64,000 nucleotides of DNA from the NCBI RefSeq assembly GCF_900149705.1, contig NZ_LT703001.1, positions 2,356,001 through 2,420,000 on the forward strand. Direction: 5' to 3'. The notes below the pieces were generated by a model. That model searched no databases, was not told where the DNA came from, and worked only from the letters and a program-made list of their open reading frames with translations. How positions within the stretch are numbered: position 1 is the first letter of the stretch; each line of letters begins with the position of its first letter. The stretch is from Sphingorhabdus sp. Alg231-15. GTDB taxonomy: Bacteria > Pseudomonadota > Alphaproteobacteria > Sphingomonadales > Sphingomonadaceae. The position numbers and the translations under genes are program-made. This document shows positions 33,794 to 42,070 of the stretch, in pieces.

Positions 33794-33809
33794 TTAACCA
33801 TTCTTTTAA
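33794..33809. promoter_or_regulatory. Possible CtrA site
   Basis: TTAACCAT followed by TTAA eight bases after the first TTAA (consensus is TTAA-N7-TTAA). It lies 65-80 bases upstream of the Sel1-like gene. TTAACCAT also occurs at 38326 and 43432 in promoter regions. Confidence 0.35.
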
Positions 33810-33873
33810 GAAATTGCTGTGAAAGTCCACCTGTCGCCAAAAGAGGCGCATTAGGAACAGGGACTTGAAGACT

Positions 33874-34170
33874 ATGGGCAACAGCATGAAAAGCGCAGCC
33901 TTTTTGATTGAAAGCCGGCTCGCAGAAGCCGCACAGGGTAGCAGCAATGCTTATTTTGATCTCGGAGTGATTTATTCAACCGGTTCAGAAGGTGTGGATG
34001 TTGATCTGGTCGAGGCACATAAGTGGTTTAACCTGGCGTCGCTATCCGGCCATGATGAGAGCAAAGTCTGCCGCGCAGAAATTTCACTCGAAATGACCGC
34101 TAGAGAAATTGCCGAAGCACAGCGCGAAGCACGCAGCTGGTTGCAGGAAACCTCTCGCCGCGCTGCCTAA
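33874..34170 (+). CDS. Sel1-like repeat (TPR-like) small protein
   Basis: A protein of 98 residues. The segment SNAYFDLGVIYSTGSEGVDVDLVEAHKWFNLASLSGHDESK (by position about residues 25-66) is one and a half Sel1-like helical repeats, with the AHKWFNLAS signature. The C-terminus AREIAEAQREARSWLQ is a further amphipathic helix. Sel1 repeats mediate protein-protein contacts; the partner is unknown. ATG 33874 chosen; TTG 33865 and ATG 33886 are in frame. Isolated gene with its own promoter region. Confidence 0.8.
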   Translation: MGNSMKSAAFLIESRLAEAAQGSSNAYFDLGVIYSTGSEGVDVDLVEAHKWFNLASLSGHDESKVCRAEISLEMTAREIAEAQREARSWLQETSRRAA

Positions 34171-34176
34171 TCCTGC

Positions 34177-35343
34177 TTAGCCGGATTTCTTAAACGGCCC
34201 CATATCGGCCAGAAATTCGATATCAGCGGCGACCGCCTGCCGCTCTCGGTCCAGATAATCGGCTATAGCTGAACGAAACCCAGGATCGACAATATAATGA
34301 GCCGACCAGGTCGGTACGGGTTGATAACCACGCGCCAGTTTATGACTACCTTGCGCACCTGCCTCCACATATTTCAGACGCCGCAGGATCGCGGCATCAA
34401 TGGCCTGATAGTAGCAAAGCTCGAAATGCAGGAACGGGATGTCGCGAGTACAGCCCCAATAGCGGCCATATAAAGTCTCTTCCCCGATAACATTCAACGC
34501 ACCGGCAATTGGAACACCATCTTGCAGTGCCAAAATCAGCAGTAATTTGTCGCTCATCTTCTCATGAAGCAGGTCGAACGCCGCACGTGTCAGGTAAGGT
34601 GTGCCCCATTTTCGGGCGCCGGTATCTTGATAGAATATCCAGAAATAGTCCCAATATTCGCTGGTAATATCAGCCCCGGAGACATGGATGATGTCTACCG
34701 CCTCTTTGGCTCTGCGCCGCTCTTTCCTAATCGCTTTACGTTTGCGGGACGATAGAGCGGCGAGAAATTGCTCAAAATCAGCATAGCCATCATTGCGCCA
34801 ATGAAATTGGCTGTCTGATCGGATCATCCATCCGGCTTCGCGGAAATAATCAAGCTGGTTCTCGGCAACAAAGGTCGCGTGAACGGATGAAATCCGGTTA
34901 TTGGCAGCCAGCTGTTCGGCTGCACGCAAAAGTGGCACAGCCATGGCTTCATCGCGCAACAACAGGCGGGGCCCGGGCACTGGAGAAAACGGAGAAGCAA
35001 CCTGGATCTTTGGATAATATTGCCCGCCAGCATTTTCAAACGCATGCGCCCACTGCTGATCAAAAATATACTCACCTTGACTGTGGGATTTCAGATAGCT
35101 GGGCAGGCAAGCCGCGATTTTCCCTGCTGTATCTTCGATCAAGATTGGCAGTGACTTCCATCCAGTCCCTGGTCCGACACTGCCAGACTCTTCCATGGCG
35201 GATAAAAAGGCATGGGAAACGAAAGGGTTATTGATTCCCGCACAGTTATCCCATTCATCCTGCGGCAGGCTTGCAATATCATCTGCTACGCGTGCGATGA
35301 TCTCGCCGGGTTTTTCGGTTGATGTTGGGGGAGAATCAGACAT
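34177..35343 (-). CDS. GNAT-fold acyltransferase, FemAB-like (DUF482)
   Basis: A 388-residue protein of the FemAB-like DUF482 group. Typical segments: NPFVSHAFLSAMEESGSVGPGTGW near the N-terminus (residues about 38-61), PSYLKSHSQGEYIFDQQWAHAF, SSRKRKAIRKERRRAKE (basic, about 196-212), GYYW-like LYGRYWGCTRDIPFLHFELCYYQ and GAQGSHKLARGYQPVPTWSAH. The biochemical function of the family is unproven; an aminoacyl or peptidyl transfer role is inferred from fold. Convergent with the Sel1 gene. Confidence 0.88.
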   Translation of the reverse strand: MSDSPPTSTEKPGEIIARVADDIASLPQDEWDNCAGINNPFVSHAFLSAMEESGSVGPGTGWKSLPILIEDTAGKIAACLPSYLKSHSQGEYIFDQQWAHAFENAGGQYYPKIQVASPFSPVPGPRLLLRDEAMAVPLLRAAEQLAANNRISSVHATFVAENQLDYFREAGWMIRSDSQFHWRNDGYADFEQFLAALSSRKRKAIRKERRRAKEAVDIIHVSGADITSEYWDYFWIFYQDTGARKWGTPYLTRAAFDLLHEKMSDKLLLILALQDGVPIAGALNVIGEETLYGRYWGCTRDIPFLHFELCYYQAIDAAILRRLKYVEAGAQGSHKLARGYQPVPTWSAHYIVDPGFRSAIADYLDRERQAVAADIEFLADMGPFKKSG

Positions 35344-35357
35344 GAACCGTTATGCTA

Positions 35358-36119
35358 TCAGGTCTGCGGTAACTCATAAACCGGTTCATCAGCATGAATC
35401 TTTGCAATTTTTTCCTGACTTGCCGTGCGAACGGTCCAGGTAACGACCGGTAGACCACGTGCCCGGTTGGACGCGGCGAATGAGGAAGGAAAGTCCCGGA
35501 CATCATAGGCGAGAAAATCAGGCTTTGCCGTCCACAGGCTTTGATGCCGTGCAATCTGTCCTTTGAGGTTTTTACTATCTTCCTCCGTGACAACCAATCC
35601 ACGCACGATATGCGCCGCATTTTTGCGAAACCATGCGGAGACAAGTGGATTGAATGACATAATCGCTGCCTTGCCGGAATAGCCTTCCAATGCCCGGCGG
35701 ACCGATAAGCATAGCGGACCGACGCGCCTGTCCTTGGATTTAATCTCGATCAGTATCGGCACCTGCCCGCCAATCTGTGTAAGTACGGCACGGAGGCGCG
35801 GGATCTTCCCATGGCCATCCTTGAGGTCAATCTTGTCAATATCGGACGCGCGCAAATTGGCCAGCATGCCTTGTTGTGCCGTTAACCGATCGAGCTCAAA
35901 ATCGTGAAAGACGAACGCGGTGCCGTCTTCGGCAGCCTGGACATCACATTCGATACCATGACCAAGCTTTATCGCAGCTTCAAAAGCGGTCGGACTATTC
36001 TCTAAGACGCCGTTTCCATGCAACCCACGATGGGCATAAGGTTGTCCTTTGAGAAACGCGACCCGGGCTGGATCCGGCGCCGGTGCCAGCATCGCATCAA
36101 GCTGGCTTGATAGCGACAA
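35358..36119 (-). CDS. Glycerophosphodiester phosphodiesterase family protein
   Basis: A 253-residue GDPD-type TIM-barrel enzyme releasing an alcohol and glycerol-3-phosphate. AHRGLHGNGVLENSP holds the first catalytic His and Glu; GIECDVQAAEDGTAFVFHDFELDRLT holds the Glu-x-Asp and second His (residues about 54-79). IEIKSKD gives another metal ligand. There is no signal peptide, so it is cytosolic. TTG at 36119 is the likely start, as GAGG lies nine bases upstream; this makes a 23-base overlap with the upstream RidA gene. ATG 36092 is the alternative. Confidence 0.9.
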   Translation of the reverse strand: MSLSSQLDAMLAPAPDPARVAFLKGQPYAHRGLHGNGVLENSPTAFEAAIKLGHGIECDVQAAEDGTAFVFHDFELDRLTAQQGMLANLRASDIDKIDLKDGHGKIPRLRAVLTQIGGQVPILIEIKSKDRRVGPLCLSVRRALEGYSGKAAIMSFNPLVSAWFRKNAAHIVRGLVVTEEDSKNLKGQIARHQSLWTAKPDFLAYDVRDFPSSFAASNRARGLPVVTWTVRTASQEKIAKIHADEPVYELPQT

Positions 36120-36564
36120 TTGCGTCTACCTCTACCGCCACGCCAAGCGGCAGGGCGGCAACGCCAACTGCACTGCGGGCATGTTGTCCGGCCGCGCCAA
36201 AAATGACCTCCATCATGTCGGAGCATCCATTGGCGACTTTCGGATGATCGGTATATTCAGCCGTACTGTTCACGAACACACCGAGCTTTACGATCCGGTC
36301 TACCCGGTCCAGTGATCCAGCCGCTTGTTTGATCTGTGCAGCAATCATCAGGGCACAGGCTTTCGCGGCATCCTGGCCCTCTTCGAGGGTCATGCCATCG
36401 CCCAATCGGCCGGTGATCAGCTTGCCGTCCGCCATCGAGACCTGTCCGCTAATATGGAGCAAGCCGTTTATTTCGACTGCCGGGACATAGGATGCGACCG
36501 GTGCCGCCGCTTTGGGCAGCTCGATACCTTTGGCGTTCAATGCTTTTTCAACATTATCTATCAT
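36097..36564 (-). CDS. RidA family protein
   Basis: A 155-residue YjgF/RidA-like protein of the longer subgroup. LHISGQVSMADGKLITGRLG and VDRIVKLGVFVNSTAEYTD are family segments, and HARSAVGVAALPLGVAVEVDAIVAI keeps an Arg at the active-site position, unlike the shorter RidA-type protein at 11031. It is likely an imine/enamine deaminase or related. Its 3' end overlaps the GDPD gene. Confidence 0.9.
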   Translation of the reverse strand: MIDNVEKALNAKGIELPKAAAPVASYVPAVEINGLLHISGQVSMADGKLITGRLGDGMTLEEGQDAAKACALMIAAQIKQAAGSLDRVDRIVKLGVFVNSTAEYTDHPKVANGCSDMMEVIFGAAGQHARSAVGVAALPLGVAVEVDAIVAIKPA

Positions 36565-36577
36565 AGCTTAGAATCAA

Positions 36578-37252
36578 TCACGTCTTTGCAAACTGGTCAA
36601 GCTCTTCTGGCGGCAAATTGATAACCGGAGCTGCTTGACCGTCTTCGAATTTATCGGTGATCCAATCCAGTGCTTCGGACCACAGATCGATCCGGTCATG
36701 AGCTGCGGGATTGGTGTTGATATGTTTAGCAAGGATTGGTTCGCCAACCATTTGAAGGCGCCAGACGTCTGGAGCATATTTGGCGACGCTGCCATGTTGA
36801 TGGCCGAGATCATCAACAAAGACAGTTACACTGGGATTATGATCGGCGACAATTTGCGCCAATGGTTCACCTTTACCACCTTGATTGCAATAGACTGGGA
36901 AATCGATCCCGACGGCGCGAAGTTGCTCAGCGCGCGCTTCTCGGCGATCATCTAGCAGGTTGGTCAGGATTACGACATCGGCGCTTTCCGCCAGCTTGTT
37001 TATGGCATCAACAGCACCATCAATCGCGCCTTGTCGGTGCATCTCGCCGTCAAAAAATTCCTTGAGCATCGGCCAGACGGCATCCTGAGGCACCAATGTG
37101 CCATCATGCTTGTGGCGCAGCGCGTCAACAAAACTTCCGGATTCCAGGTCGAAATGGATATGCTTGTCGGCATCCAGCCATTCACGGAACGGAACGACCA
37201 TATGCAACAAGACTTCATCGCAGTCGCTTATCAAAAGCGGCTTTTGACTCAT
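36578..37252 (-). CDS. HAD family hydrolase
   Basis: A 224-residue HAD-superfamily protein, probably a phosphatase. Motif I SDCDEVL (Asp nucleophile and acid, residues 9-15), motif II ILTNLLDD with Thr/Asn (about 95), Lys in NQGGKGEPL (about 127) and motif IV FVDDLGHQH (about 145). The cap region lies between motifs I and II. It overlaps the DUF3572 gene by four bases (ATGA), indicating translational coupling. Substrate unknown. Confidence 0.87.
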   Translation of the reverse strand: MSQKPLLISDCDEVLLHMVVPFREWLDADKHIHFDLESGSFVDALRHKHDGTLVPQDAVWPMLKEFFDGEMHRQGAIDGAVDAINKLAESADVVILTNLLDDRREARAEQLRAVGIDFPVYCNQGGKGEPLAQIVADHNPSVTVFVDDLGHQHGSVAKYAPDVWRLQMVGEPILAKHINTNPAAHDRIDLWSEALDWITDKFEDGQAAPVINLPPEELDQFAKT

Positions 37253-37536
37253 AAAACATCTCCTGAATTGTTCAGATATTGGGCGGCTGCCGCAAGTTTT
37301 TCGGGCGGAACGCCAATCGATTCTGCGCAGGAGACGAGATCGGGTTCATGATTGGCGAGAAAACCCAGGAGCGAGGACAGCATTGCGGGATCTTCCAACC
37401 CTGACCTTAATTCTCTGGGATCCAGCCCGGTCAACGCCAGCAAACGCTGGGCACGATCTTCATCCTGCAACACCCAGCCCAGCGCCTGCAGCGCCAAAAT
37501 TTCAGATTCTGCGGAGATATTGCTGTTTGTTTCCAT
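37249..37536 (-). CDS. DUF3572 domain protein
   Basis: A 95-residue protein with the DUF3572 pattern: AESEILALQALGWVLQDEDRAQRLLALTGLDP, then AMLSSLLGFLANHEPDLVSCAESIGVPPEKL (residues about 51-81). Mostly helical and acidic. Function unknown. It is divergent from the DivK-like gene with only 53 bases between start codons, a neighbour relation that recurs in alphaproteobacteria. Confidence 0.88.
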   Translation of the reverse strand: METNSNISAESEILALQALGWVLQDEDRAQRLLALTGLDPRELRSGLEDPAMLSSLLGFLANHEPDLVSCAESIGVPPEKLAAAAQYLNNSGDVL

Positions 37537-37589
37537 TTCGGCTTTCGCCTAAAGGGTTAACAGGGCGTTTGGAAGGGGCAAGTCATCTC

Positions 37590-37958
37590 GTGGCGAAAAG
37601 AGTTTTAGTTGTTGAGGATAACGAGCTGAACCTGAAACTGTTCTGCGACCTGCTGCGCGCGCATGGTTTTGTCGTCGAACCGGTCAAGGATGGACGGGAA
37701 GTACTGGAAAAAGCGCGCAGTTTTGTGCCCAATCTCGTGATCATGGACATTCAGCTGCCTCATGTCAGTGGGTTGGAGCTGATCGAGCAAATCAAGAAAG
37801 ATGTTCAGCTCAAGATCATCCCGATCATGGCTGTAACGGCCTATGCGGGCAAGGGCGATGAAGACCGGATTTTAAGCGCCGGAGCAGAAGCCTATGTTTC
37901 AAAGCCAATATCGGTGGCGAAGTTTATCGAATCGGTACAGGGTGTCCTGCAACGCTAA
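37590..37958 (+). CDS. divK: DivK-like single-domain response regulator
   Basis: A 122-residue receiver domain without an output domain. Acidic pocket VVEDNELN (Glu/Asp near residues 9-10), phospho-acceptor Asp53 in VIMDIQLPHVSGLEL, Thr in MAVTAYAGKGDEDRI and Lys in AYVSKPISVAKFIE. Sequence closely follows Caulobacter DivK, which controls the CckA-CtrA phosphorelay through DivL and so sets cell-cycle progression and polarity. The start is GTG 37590 with GGAAGGGG upstream. pleD, its usual partner, is absent: the next gene is convergent rpmG. Confidence 0.9.
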   Translation: MAKRVLVVEDNELNLKLFCDLLRAHGFVVEPVKDGREVLEKARSFVPNLVIMDIQLPHVSGLELIEQIKKDVQLKIIPIMAVTAYAGKGDEDRILSAGAEAYVSKPISVAKFIESVQGVLQR

Positions 37959-37997
37959 GATCGCATCAAATTCTCGATTTTTCGATGAAAAAGCGGT

Positions 37998-38165
37998 TTA
38001 CTTGATTTTCGCTTCTTTGAACTCGACATGCTTGCGCACAATCGGATCATATTTGCGCTGCACCATTTTTTCGGTGAGATTGCGCGGGTTTTTACGGGTT
38101 ACGTAAAAAAAGCCGGTATCCGCCGTGCTGACGAGTTTGATTTTTACATTGGCTGGTTTCGCCAT
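37998..38165 (-). CDS. rpmG: 50S ribosomal protein L33
   Basis: A 55-residue ribosomal protein: [20 protein letters not shown] then [14 protein letters not shown] and [19 protein letters not shown]. There are no Cys residues, so this is the zinc-independent (C-) form. It is convergent with divK; 39 bases separate the stops. Confidence 0.97.
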   Translation of the reverse strand: MAKPANVKIKLVSTADTGFFYVTRKNPRNLTEKMVQRKYDPIVRKHVEFKEAKIK

Positions 38166-38325
38166 GGCGCATTCCTTAAAAGCGATTTTCTGAAATAGCG
38201 GCCTGGCCAATAATCCGGCGCAATCCGCTGTAATTGAGCGCGCTAATGCTGAAAACGACGACGATTGTCAAGAAAAAGCGAAGACATCTCGCGACCGCAA
38301 TTGCCGATCGACCATTTACGGCCCT

Positions 38326-38333
38326 TTAACCAT
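38326..38333. promoter_or_regulatory. TTAACCAT motif (possible CtrA half-site)
   Basis: TTAACCAT lies 39 bases before the start of the following hypothetical gene. It matches the alphaproteobacterial CtrA half-site, and the same octamer is at 33794 and 43432. Confidence 0.3.
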
Positions 38334-38371
38334 ATTTTTGCATGGTGATCCGGTAATTTGGGACTTTGTCT

Positions 38372-38707
38372 ATGGATCACGATCAAAATATGTTGGTACA
38401 GGCCGAAATGCTGGCTCTGCTCGAAGGCATGCCGGCTTCTCTGGTGGAAACGCATCCGGTACAATTCTTGATGCATCTTGATCAGGTGCGGCAAAAGGCT
38501 GCTCAACACCATCTGACCGCACTGCATGATCTCAGTTGCGCTTGCGAGGCCACGCTGCAACAGGCGCTGCAAAGAGGTTCTGGTGTGGTTGTAGCAGATT
38601 CCTATATCGCGGCGATGGAGGAAGCCCTGACATGCGGTCCGATTAACAGCGCCATGTCTGAGGCTCTACTGGCCAGCGTGGCTTTGCGGCTCGGTGGTCA
38701 GCCCTAA
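38372..38707 (+). CDS. Hypothetical protein, helical
   Basis: A protein of 111 residues I do not recognise. It is predicted mostly alpha-helical (MLVQAEMLALLEGM, LMHLDQVRQKAAQHHLTALHDLSCACEATLQQALQRG by position about residues 33-69), with no signal peptide and no membrane segment. ATG 38372 is used; TTG 38366 is an alternative. It ends 11 bases before the TMEM165-like gene on the same strand, so the two may be co-transcribed. Sequence character is coding, with normal codon use. Confidence 0.6.
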   Translation: MDHDQNMLVQAEMLALLEGMPASLVETHPVQFLMHLDQVRQKAAQHHLTALHDLSCACEATLQQALQRGSGVVVADSYIAAMEEALTCGPINSAMSEALLASVALRLGGQP

Positions 38708-38718
38708 CGGCCGCCCTT

Positions 38719-39285
38719 GTGGATGCATTTCTAACCTCCTTATTCGCGTTGCTTCTGGCGGAAATTGGCGATCGCCCACAGATATTATGTGCCGCTCTTG
38801 CCATTCGTTATGGCCGAGTTGTCCCGATTATCTGGGGATTGGGCTTGGCAACATTGCTCAATTGCCTGATCTCCGCGCTCGGCGGATCGGTTGTGAACGA
38901 CTGGATCAGCGAGGAGCCATTGCGGCTCTTCTACGCCCTGTCCTTGCTTTTCGCAGGTATCGGCATGGTAGCATGGCGGCGGCCGGTTGATTTGCTAGAG
39001 AAGTGGACATTGGGGCCGTTCTGGACGTCGTTTCTGGGGCTCTTCATCCTGCAATTTGGAGACAAGGGGCAGTTCATATTGGCGGCAACCGCAGCACGCA
39101 CCGACGCCTGGGCCTTCGCCGCAGCAGGCGGCTGGATAGGGGTGATGGCGGCTTGCGTTCCCGCATTGATATTACATGAAAAACTGGCCGAGATGCTTCC
39201 GATTAAGGCTATTCGTAACACGGGAGGCGGGATATTCCTCATCATTGGCACTGTGATGGCCTTGAGTGCGTGGGGAATTATCTAA
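38719..39285 (+). CDS. TMEM165/GDT1 family cation transporter
   Basis: Inner-membrane protein of 188 residues with six hydrophobic segments in two homologous halves. Each half holds the family motif in modified form: LAEIGDRPQ at residues 13-21 and LQFGDKGQF at about 111-119 (consensus E-x-G-D-K/R-S/T). UPF0016 proteins move Mn2+ or Ca2+, often in exchange for protons; MneA in Vibrio is a characterised member. In the second motif Glu is replaced by Gln, and Ser/Thr by Gly or Pro, so activity may differ. GTG start. Confidence 0.82.
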   Translation: MDAFLTSLFALLLAEIGDRPQILCAALAIRYGRVVPIIWGLGLATLLNCLISALGGSVVNDWISEEPLRLFYALSLLFAGIGMVAWRRPVDLLEKWTLGPFWTSFLGLFILQFGDKGQFILAATAARTDAWAFAAAGGWIGVMAACVPALILHEKLAEMLPIKAIRNTGGGIFLIIGTVMALSAWGII

Positions 39286-39286
39286 A

Positions 39287-39340
39287 TTCGAATAATCGAT
39301 CTTTAGGTAAATTAAATATCGATAAAAGCGATTATTCAAA
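39287..39340. promoter_or_regulatory. Inverted repeat upstream of Dps
   Basis: Left arm TTCGAATAATCG (39287-39298) and right arm CGATTATTCAAA (39329-39340) match at 11 of 12 positions around a 30-base A/T-rich spacer. It may be an operator or redox-responsive site for the downstream Dps gene, or a transcript end for the transporter gene. Confidence 0.5.
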
Positions 39341-39418
39341 CCCGTGTTTTGCGTTGGCTTTGTCCCGGTCGGCTCCCTATTTCTTTCTCATAACGCAGAC
39401 AAAGCGATGGAGATTGAT

Positions 39419-39883
39419 ATGACAACTGGTGACAATGCAAGAAAAGCGCTCGCCGAAGCCCTGAATGTGGTTTTGGCTGATAGTTTTGCCCTTTATTTCA
39501 AGACAAAAAACTTCCACTGGCACGTTTCGGGCCCCCACTTTCGTGAGTATCATTTGTTGTTTGACGAGCAAGCAGCTCAGATATTGTTGACGACAGATGC
39601 AATTGCCGAGCGAGTCCGCAAAAATGGTCAACGGACACTGACATCCATTGGTGACATATCAAAGCGACAGAATATCGCCGACAATGACGCCGAGAAACTG
39701 TCCGCGACACAGATGCTCATCGAGTTACGTCAAGATAATTTGACGCTGATCGCCAATTTGCGGGTAGCAAAGGAGTTGGCGGGAGATGCCGGCGATAATG
39801 CCACTGACGGAATAATTGATGATTGGACGGATCAGGCGGAACAACGGGCATGGTTTCTGCTCGAAACTGTTCAAAACGACTGA
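39419..39883 (+). CDS. Dps family ferritin-like DNA-protecting protein
   Basis: A 154-residue Dps/starvation protein that stores iron as ferric oxide using H2O2 and shields DNA. The dinuclear ferroxidase ligands are visible: FHWHVSGPHFREYHLLFDEQ gives His and, across the dimer interface, Asp/Glu (residues about 32-51). A four-helix bundle follows. There is no long Lys-rich N-terminal tail, so DNA binding may be weak. ATG 39419 has GGAG nine bases upstream; ATG 39407 is in frame. Confidence 0.93.
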   Translation: MTTGDNARKALAEALNVVLADSFALYFKTKNFHWHVSGPHFREYHLLFDEQAAQILLTTDAIAERVRKNGQRTLTSIGDISKRQNIADNDAEKLSATQMLIELRQDNLTLIANLRVAKELAGDAGDNATDGIIDDWTDQAEQRAWFLLETVQND

Positions 39884-39906
39884 ACCGGTTGGAACTGAGT
39901 TGCGAA

Positions 39907-39937
39907 AGAGCCGATAGGATTTCCGCCTGTCGGCTCT
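39907..39937 (+). terminator. Hairpin after Dps
   Basis: 12-bp stem AGAGCCGATAGG/CCTGTCGGCTCT (one wobble pair), loop ATTTCCG, 24 bases after the Dps stop. No T-run follows, so termination may be Rho-assisted. Confidence 0.65.
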
Positions 39938-39961
39938 ATCGCGATGGCATGATCAATAGGC

Positions 39962-39989
39962 AAAAAAATAGCGGACTTTCGCCCGCTAT
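39962..39989 (-). terminator. Rho-independent terminator of cold-shock gene
   Basis: Read on the minus strand: ATAGCGG/CCGCTAT 7-bp stem, 8-base loop, then a run of seven T. It lies 32-59 bases downstream of the cold-shock protein stop codon. Confidence 0.8.
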
Positions 39990-40020
39990 CTTCATGTCTG
40001 ATCTCTGAAAGTAGAATTTG

Positions 40021-40698
40021 TTATTTGGAAACCAAATTCACAGCGGCGGTTTTACCGCGGCGATCCACTTCCAGTTCAAATTCCAATTTGTCGCCTTCTT
40101 CCAAGCCTCGCATACCCGCGCGTTCTACCGCTGAGATATGCACAAAGGCATCGGGTTGACCGTCATCGCGCTGGATGAAACCAAAGCCCTTCATGCTATT
40201 GAAAAACTTGACCGTGCCAGATGCTTTTTCACCTGTCAGTTCACGCTGAGGTGGACCGCCGCGATCTTCGCGGGCGGCTGGTTCGGCCACTTCAATGAGG
40301 TCACCGTCAATTTGAATGTCCGACGCTGATACTTTGCCACCACGATCAACCAAAGAGAACCGCAGGCCCTGGCCCTCGGCAAGACCTTTCAGTCCGGCCC
40401 GTTCCACCTGGCTGATATGCACAAACACATCTTCGCCGCCAGCATCCTGGACAATGAAGCCAAAGCCTTTTTGGGCATTGAAGAATTTTACCTTGCCGCT
40501 GCTTTCACCAACGACTTGGTCGGGCATTCCGCTGCCGCCACCTCCGCCGCCACGCTGTCCGCCGCTATAACCTGTATCTGGCCGTGTATATCTTTCTACC
40601 GGAGGTCCGCTATCGCCTTGATATCCGTCAAAATTCTCATCACCAAAGCTATCACGCTTGTCCCGGCCTCTGCCACGCCGGTTTCTATCAAAACCCAT
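40021..40698 (-). CDS. Two-domain cold-shock protein
   Basis: A 225-residue RNA chaperone-type protein. A basic, Gly-rich N-terminus (MGFDRNRRGRGRDKRD, then GGQRGGGGGGSG) precedes two CSD folds. Domain one has GKVKFFNAQKGFGFI and DVFVHISQVERAGL (about residues 67-112); domain two has GTVKFFNSMKGFGFI and DAFVHISAVERAGM (about 160-205). RNP1 and RNP2 are intact in both. ATG 40698 is preferred to GTG 40716 because relatives begin MGFD. It binds single-stranded RNA/DNA; expression control not visible. Confidence 0.93.
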   Translation of the reverse strand: MGFDRNRRGRGRDKRDSFGDENFDGYQGDSGPPVERYTRPDTGYSGGQRGGGGGGSGMPDQVVGESSGKVKFFNAQKGFGFIVQDAGGEDVFVHISQVERAGLKGLAEGQGLRFSLVDRGGKVSASDIQIDGDLIEVAEPAAREDRGGPPQRELTGEKASGTVKFFNSMKGFGFIQRDDGQPDAFVHISAVERAGMRGLEEGDKLEFELEVDRRGKTAAVNLVSK

Positions 40699-40886
40699 TC
40701 TTGAATCGTCTTTCACTTCGTCCGATAAATCAAATCCAATGTCGTAGCGGACGATGGCACGAGCATTTTCTTACGCGAATCCCGATATTGCGCGGTGTAA
40801 CCATATAGAAAAACCAAAGCTTATGCGAATAAAAATCCGCACAAGGTTAATTTCTGCCATATTCTGACTGCGCTGGATAAGCCTTA

Positions 40887-41249
40887 TCAGAAGAGCCAGG
40901 TCTTGGGATCGGCGATAGGTTCCTGTCTCTGGGCCTTCAACAGTGCCATTATTGAACGCACCAGAACCCAGACAGCCAACGCGATTAACAATGGTATACC
41001 AATAAGAACAATCGACAGAATTACACCGATTACACTGCCGATCAGCCCGATAACAAATGTCATGATATGAAACTGTAAGTGACTCTCTTCCCACGTACCG
41101 GCGACCTCATCCTTCCAGACAAAGGCCAAGATAACGCCTACGATTCCGGTAACGCCAACAAAGAAGCTGGCAATATACAATAACGATATAATCGTGGCCT
41201 TGTTCATGTCGAAACCGCTTGATGTCGGTTGTGGTGCTTGATCTGCCAT
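40887..41249 (-). CDS. DUF4870 family membrane protein
   Basis: A 120-residue inner-membrane protein with a short soluble N-terminus and three hydrophobic segments: ISLLYIASFFVGVTGIVGVIL (about residues 21-41), FHIMTFVIGLIGSVIGVILS and IVLIGIPLLIALAVWVLVRSI. The motif WKDEVAGTWEESHLQFHI, between segments one and two, is typical of DUF4870/Tic20-like proteins. Function unknown. Monocistronic. Confidence 0.85.
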   Translation of the reverse strand: MADQAPQPTSSGFDMNKATIISLLYIASFFVGVTGIVGVILAFVWKDEVAGTWEESHLQFHIMTFVIGLIGSVIGVILSIVLIGIPLLIALAVWVLVRSIMALLKAQRQEPIADPKTWLF

Positions 41250-41395
41250 CTGACTCTTCCCCTTTTTACCCTCGTCTAATCTGCACTTGGACTGTAATCT
41301 AATTCTTGCTGTTTAACCGATGCTGCGGCACATACCACAGCTATGAACAGTTTTATTGAAAAATTTTCAAATGCATCAGCGCGGAGCGATAGGTA

Positions 41396-42013
41396 ATGGC
41401 AGTATTTTTCCACGAAGAAGATTTGCCCGCAGATGTATTGGCAGACGGGCCTGTTGCGGTGGATACGGAAACCATGGGCCTTCAAACCTTGCGTGATCGG
41501 TTATGCCTTCTCCAGATATCGGACGGCAATGGTGATGAACATTTGGTCCGTTTCAATCCCGGTAGTGATTTTGCCGCGCCAAATTTAAAGCAAGTTTTGG
41601 CAGACCCGGCACGGATCAAGCTTTACCATTTTGCGCGGTTCGATCTTGCTGCTATCGAATATTATATGGGTGTAATGGCGGAGCCGGTATTCTGTACAAA
41701 AATCGCATCCCGTCTGATCCGCACCTATACAGATCGCCACGGATTGAAGGAGCTGGTTCGTGAACTGCTTGGTCAGGATATTTCCAAACAGCAGCAGTCA
41801 AGTGACTGGGGCGGCCCTGATCTGAGCGAGGCACAACGAGACTATGCCGCATCCGATGTTCGTTTTCTGCACCGCCTGAAGGACGAGCTGGAAGTACGCC
41901 TGGAACGGGAAGGACGCACCGCAATGGCGCAGGCTTGTTTCGATTTTCTTCCCCACCGCGCACGGCTGGATATCGCTGGCTGGCCGGAAACAGACATTTT
42001 TGCGCATGCCTGA
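41396..42013 (+). CDS. Ribonuclease D family 3'-5' exonuclease
   Basis: A 205-residue DEDD exonuclease. ExoI motif VAVDTETMGL (Asp23, Glu25), ExoII HFARFDLAAIE, ExoIII YAASDVRFLHRL with Tyr and Asp. The HRDC domains of full-length RNase D are missing, as is usual for the short alphaproteobacterial form. Role: trimming of tRNA or other RNA 3' ends in the cytosol. It precedes the lpt genes on the same strand, a conserved order in sphingomonads. Confidence 0.93.
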   Translation: MAVFFHEEDLPADVLADGPVAVDTETMGLQTLRDRLCLLQISDGNGDEHLVRFNPGSDFAAPNLKQVLADPARIKLYHFARFDLAAIEYYMGVMAEPVFCTKIASRLIRTYTDRHGLKELVRELLGQDISKQQQSSDWGGPDLSEAQRDYAASDVRFLHRLKDELEVRLEREGRTAMAQACFDFLPHRARLDIAGWPETDIFAHA

Positions 42014-42070
42014 AACGGGTTCCAATTCAGCGATGATAAACTTTAACTGGTGCTTTGCATTTACACATAA

